From positions 434,001 to 498,000 of the forward strand of contig NZ_SLYW01000002.1 in the NCBI RefSeq assembly GCF_004343585.1: 64,000 nt of DNA, written 5' to 3'. Positions 62,367-64,000 of the stretch are shown here, one piece after another. Both the position numbers and the translations under genes were made by a program. The DNA comes from Neorhizobium sp. JUb45. GTDB taxonomy: Bacteria; Pseudomonadota; Alphaproteobacteria; Rhizobiales; Rhizobiaceae. The notes below the pieces were generated by a model, which was not told the DNA's origin, made no database searches, and saw only the letters and a list, made by a program, of their open reading frames with translations. Numbering within the stretch: position 1 is the first letter of the stretch; each line of letters begins with the position of its first letter.

Positions 62367-62692
62367 TCAAGACCTACACCCTCTACGTGTTCGCCGCCGT
62401 CTTCGAGATCGCCGGATGTTTTGCCGTCTGGGGTTGGCTGCGGCTGGAAAAGCCGGTGTGGTGGCTGGCGCCGGGTGTGGCGAGCCTTGTCCTGTTCGCG
62501 TGGCTTTTGGCGCTGGTGGAAAGCGAGGCGGCGGGGCGCACCTATGCGGCCTATGGCGGCATTTATATCCTCGCCTCCATCCTCTGGCTGCTGGCGGTCG
62601 AAGGTCGCATGCCGGATCGCTGGGATCAGGCCGGTACCGCTCTCTGCCTGATCGGCTCGGCCGTCATCATCTTCGGGCCACGCAGTGCATGA
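62363..62692 (+). CDS. YnfA/UPF0060 family membrane protein
   Basis: The 109-residue protein has four membrane helices and the UPF0060 signature [22 protein letters not shown] plus [16 protein letters not shown]. The related E. coli YnfA is reported as a small-multidrug-resistance-like transporter. The GTG start overlaps the ParE stop by four bases, so it is in the ParDE operon. Confidence 0.93.
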   Translation: MIKTYTLYVFAAVFEIAGCFAVWGWLRLEKPVWWLAPGVASLVLFAWLLALVESEAAGRTYAAYGGIYILASILWLLAVEGRMPDRWDQAGTALCLIGSAVIIFGPRSA

Positions 62693-62736
62693 GCCTGCCG
62701 GCTTGACCCTCTTGCGTGCCGATGCGATGAAAAACC

Positions 62737-63504
62737 ATGTGCGGACGTTATGCTTTGACATCGACACCCGATGACGTGCTGAACTTCGTCAGCGTGGCGC
62801 TGGTGGAGGATTTTCCGCCGCGTTTCAACATCGCGCCGACGCAGCCTATTCTTGTCGTCATGCAGGCGGAAAGGCCTGATCCCGGCAGCAATCTGCCGGA
62901 TCGTCGCGCTTTTCTGGCGCGCTGGGGTTTCATTCCCGGCTGGGCCAAGGATCCGAAAGACCTGAGCCTGATGATCAATGCCCGCGCCGAGACGGCAATC
63001 GGCAAGGCCTCGTTTCGTGCAGCCATGCGCCATCGCCGCATTCTGGTGCCGGCCTCGGGCTTTTATGAATGGCGGCGGCCGGAAACATCGGGCGAGGAAA
63101 AGTCGCAACCCTACTGGATCCGCCCGAAAAACGGCGGCCTGATCGCCTTTGCCGGGCTGATGGAAACCTATGCCTCGGCCGATGGTTCGGAAATCGATAC
63201 CGCGGCAATCCTGACCACTGCTGCCAACCGTTCGCTGAAGCGCATCCATGACCGCATGCCGGTGGCGATCGGCCCGGAGGATTTTACCCGCTGGCTGGAT
63301 TGCCGCACGCAGGAACCACGCGAAGTCAAAGACCTGATGACAGCGCCAGACGAGGATTTTTTCGAGGCGATCCCGGTATCAGACCGCGTCAACAAGGTCT
63401 CCAACATGGGCGCCGATCTGCAACTGCCGGCACAGGACGTGGCGCCACTGCCGGCGGTCAAACCGAAGCCGAAACCTGACGATAGCCAGCTTTCGCTTTT
63501 CTGA
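62737..63504 (+). CDS. SOS response-associated peptidase (YedK/HMCES, SRAP)
   Basis: The 255-residue DNA-protein crosslink protein protects abasic sites in single-stranded DNA. The catalytic Cys2 (MCGRYAL) forms the thiazolidine link. RFNIAPTQP, the INARAET motif, VPASGFYEW and HDRMPVAI complete the active site. The C-terminal tail ends in SQLSLF. Confidence 0.95.
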   Translation: MCGRYALTSTPDDVLNFVSVALVEDFPPRFNIAPTQPILVVMQAERPDPGSNLPDRRAFLARWGFIPGWAKDPKDLSLMINARAETAIGKASFRAAMRHRRILVPASGFYEWRRPETSGEEKSQPYWIRPKNGGLIAFAGLMETYASADGSEIDTAAILTTAANRSLKRIHDRMPVAIGPEDFTRWLDCRTQEPREVKDLMTAPDEDFFEAIPVSDRVNKVSNMGADLQLPAQDVAPLPAVKPKPKPDDSQLSLF

Positions 63505-63556
63505 TTTCCGTGTACTGATCCCTTTCTCGCCCTATGCCCAGACTGGACTTCCCTCC

Positions 63557-64000
63557 ATGGATCTTTTTCCCGCCGCTCTTTCCGGCTTCGCGCTCGGTGG
63601 ATCGCTGATCGTCGCGATCGGCGCGCAAAACGCTTTCATCCTGCGACAGGGGCTGATCCGCAGCCATGTCTTCATTCTGTGCCTGATCTGCGCTGCATCG
63701 GATGCGCTGCTGATTGCCGCCGGCGTCGCTGGTCTCGGAACGCTGGTATCGCAGTCGCCGATGTTGATCGCCGTGGTGACGATCGGTGGCGTGTTGTTTC
63801 TGGGGACATATTCGTTCATGGCGTTCAAGCGCGCGTGGGTGCCGTCGGCCATGGTGGCGGGGGCGCCGCAGAGCATGCCGCTGAAAGCGGCGGTCATGGC
63901 CTGTCTTGCCTTCACCTTCCTCAACCCGCATGTCTATCTCGACACGGTCGTGCTGCTAGGCAGCCTGTCGGCGGCGCATGAGGGCGCGGCGCGTCTGGCT
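63557..64000 (+). CDS. LysE/ArgO-family amino acid exporter (3' truncated by window)
   Basis: The visible 148 residues include the LysE N-terminus: SGFALGGSLIVAIGAQNAFILRQGLIRSHVF, then LICAASDALLIAAGVAGLG and FTFLNPHVYLDTVVLLG. Such proteins export lysine and arginine. The stop codon lies beyond the window. It follows the HMCES gene by 52 bp. Confidence 0.92.
   Translation, partial: MDLFPAALSGFALGGSLIVAIGAQNAFILRQGLIRSHVFILCLICAASDALLIAAGVAGLGTLVSQSPMLIAVVTIGGVLFLGTYSFMAFKRAWVPSAMVAGAPQSMPLKAAVMACLAFTFLNPHVYLDTVVLLGSLSAAHEGAARLA

Noticed and set aside
1..64000. CRISPR array or Cas genes
   Set aside because: No regularly spaced short repeats and no Cas-like proteins were found on either strand.

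Overview
The window reads as chromosomal DNA of an alphaproteobacterium of the order Rhizobiales, most likely family Rhizobiaceae (Rhizobium/Agrobacterium group). This rests on high GC, Omp2b/RopA-type porins, a complex-type rhizobial flagellin, and conserved gene orders (slt/dapA/smpB/rpoZ/rsh, then acpS/lepB/rnc/era/recO). No plasmid, prophage or CRISPR signature is visible. All assignments come from reading the sequence; no database search was run.

Layout. 1-2.7 kb: 3' end of ETF-ubiquinone oxidoreductase, then a divergent LysR regulator/short-chain dehydrogenase pair. 3.1-6.35 kb: a compact pqqABCDE operon for pyrroloquinoline quinone, with overlapping or abutting genes. It is followed on the same strand by a ten-helix protein that looks like a highly reduced, divergent SecY. 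7.8-13.7 kb: L,D-transpeptidase lipoprotein, DoxX and quinone-reductase-like genes, an MFS exporter with a MarR-like operator, a lipid kinase and small genes. 13.7-16.5 kb: divergent glutamine-synthetase-like and class III aminotransferase genes, probably for putrescine catabolism. 16.5-20.1 kb: a GT2/GT39/flippase-like membrane glycosylation set. 20.1-27.7 kb: VapBC, AMP nucleosidase, small secreted proteins, a structured intergenic region that may encode a small RNA, a HisC-like aminotransferase, a PilZ-like protein and a ferredoxin-reductase-like flavoprotein. 27.75 kb: tRNA-Ser(GCU).

28.4-33.2 kb holds three tandem porin genes. An intact tyrosine recombinase gene sits between porins 1 and 2. 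These two porins share a 210-bp 5' block with a single mismatch, while the middle of porin 1 resembles porin 3. The array is therefore mosaic and is built so that recombination could exchange or delete cassettes.

33.4-48.3 kb is mostly core genome: lytic transglycosylase, dapA, smpB, a frameshifted VOC gene, ada, a 274-bp terminal-inverted-repeat element, an NYN-domain gene, rpoZ, rsh, then DUF3563, DUF2062, acpS, lepB, rnc, era and recO. 48.3-64 kb: MFS, orphan flagellin, DMT exporter, MOSC/HD/DUF2339 operon, MscS channel, YgfZ/YfbR/phosphatase operon, several small rhizobial proteins, Nudix, ParDE-YnfA, HMCES/YedK and the start of a LysE-type exporter.

The strongest candidates for undescribed biology are the SecY-like protein behind pqqE and the recombinase-bearing mosaic porin array. 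Next are the structured 24.4-24.6 kb region and the terminal-inverted-repeat element at 38.9 kb.
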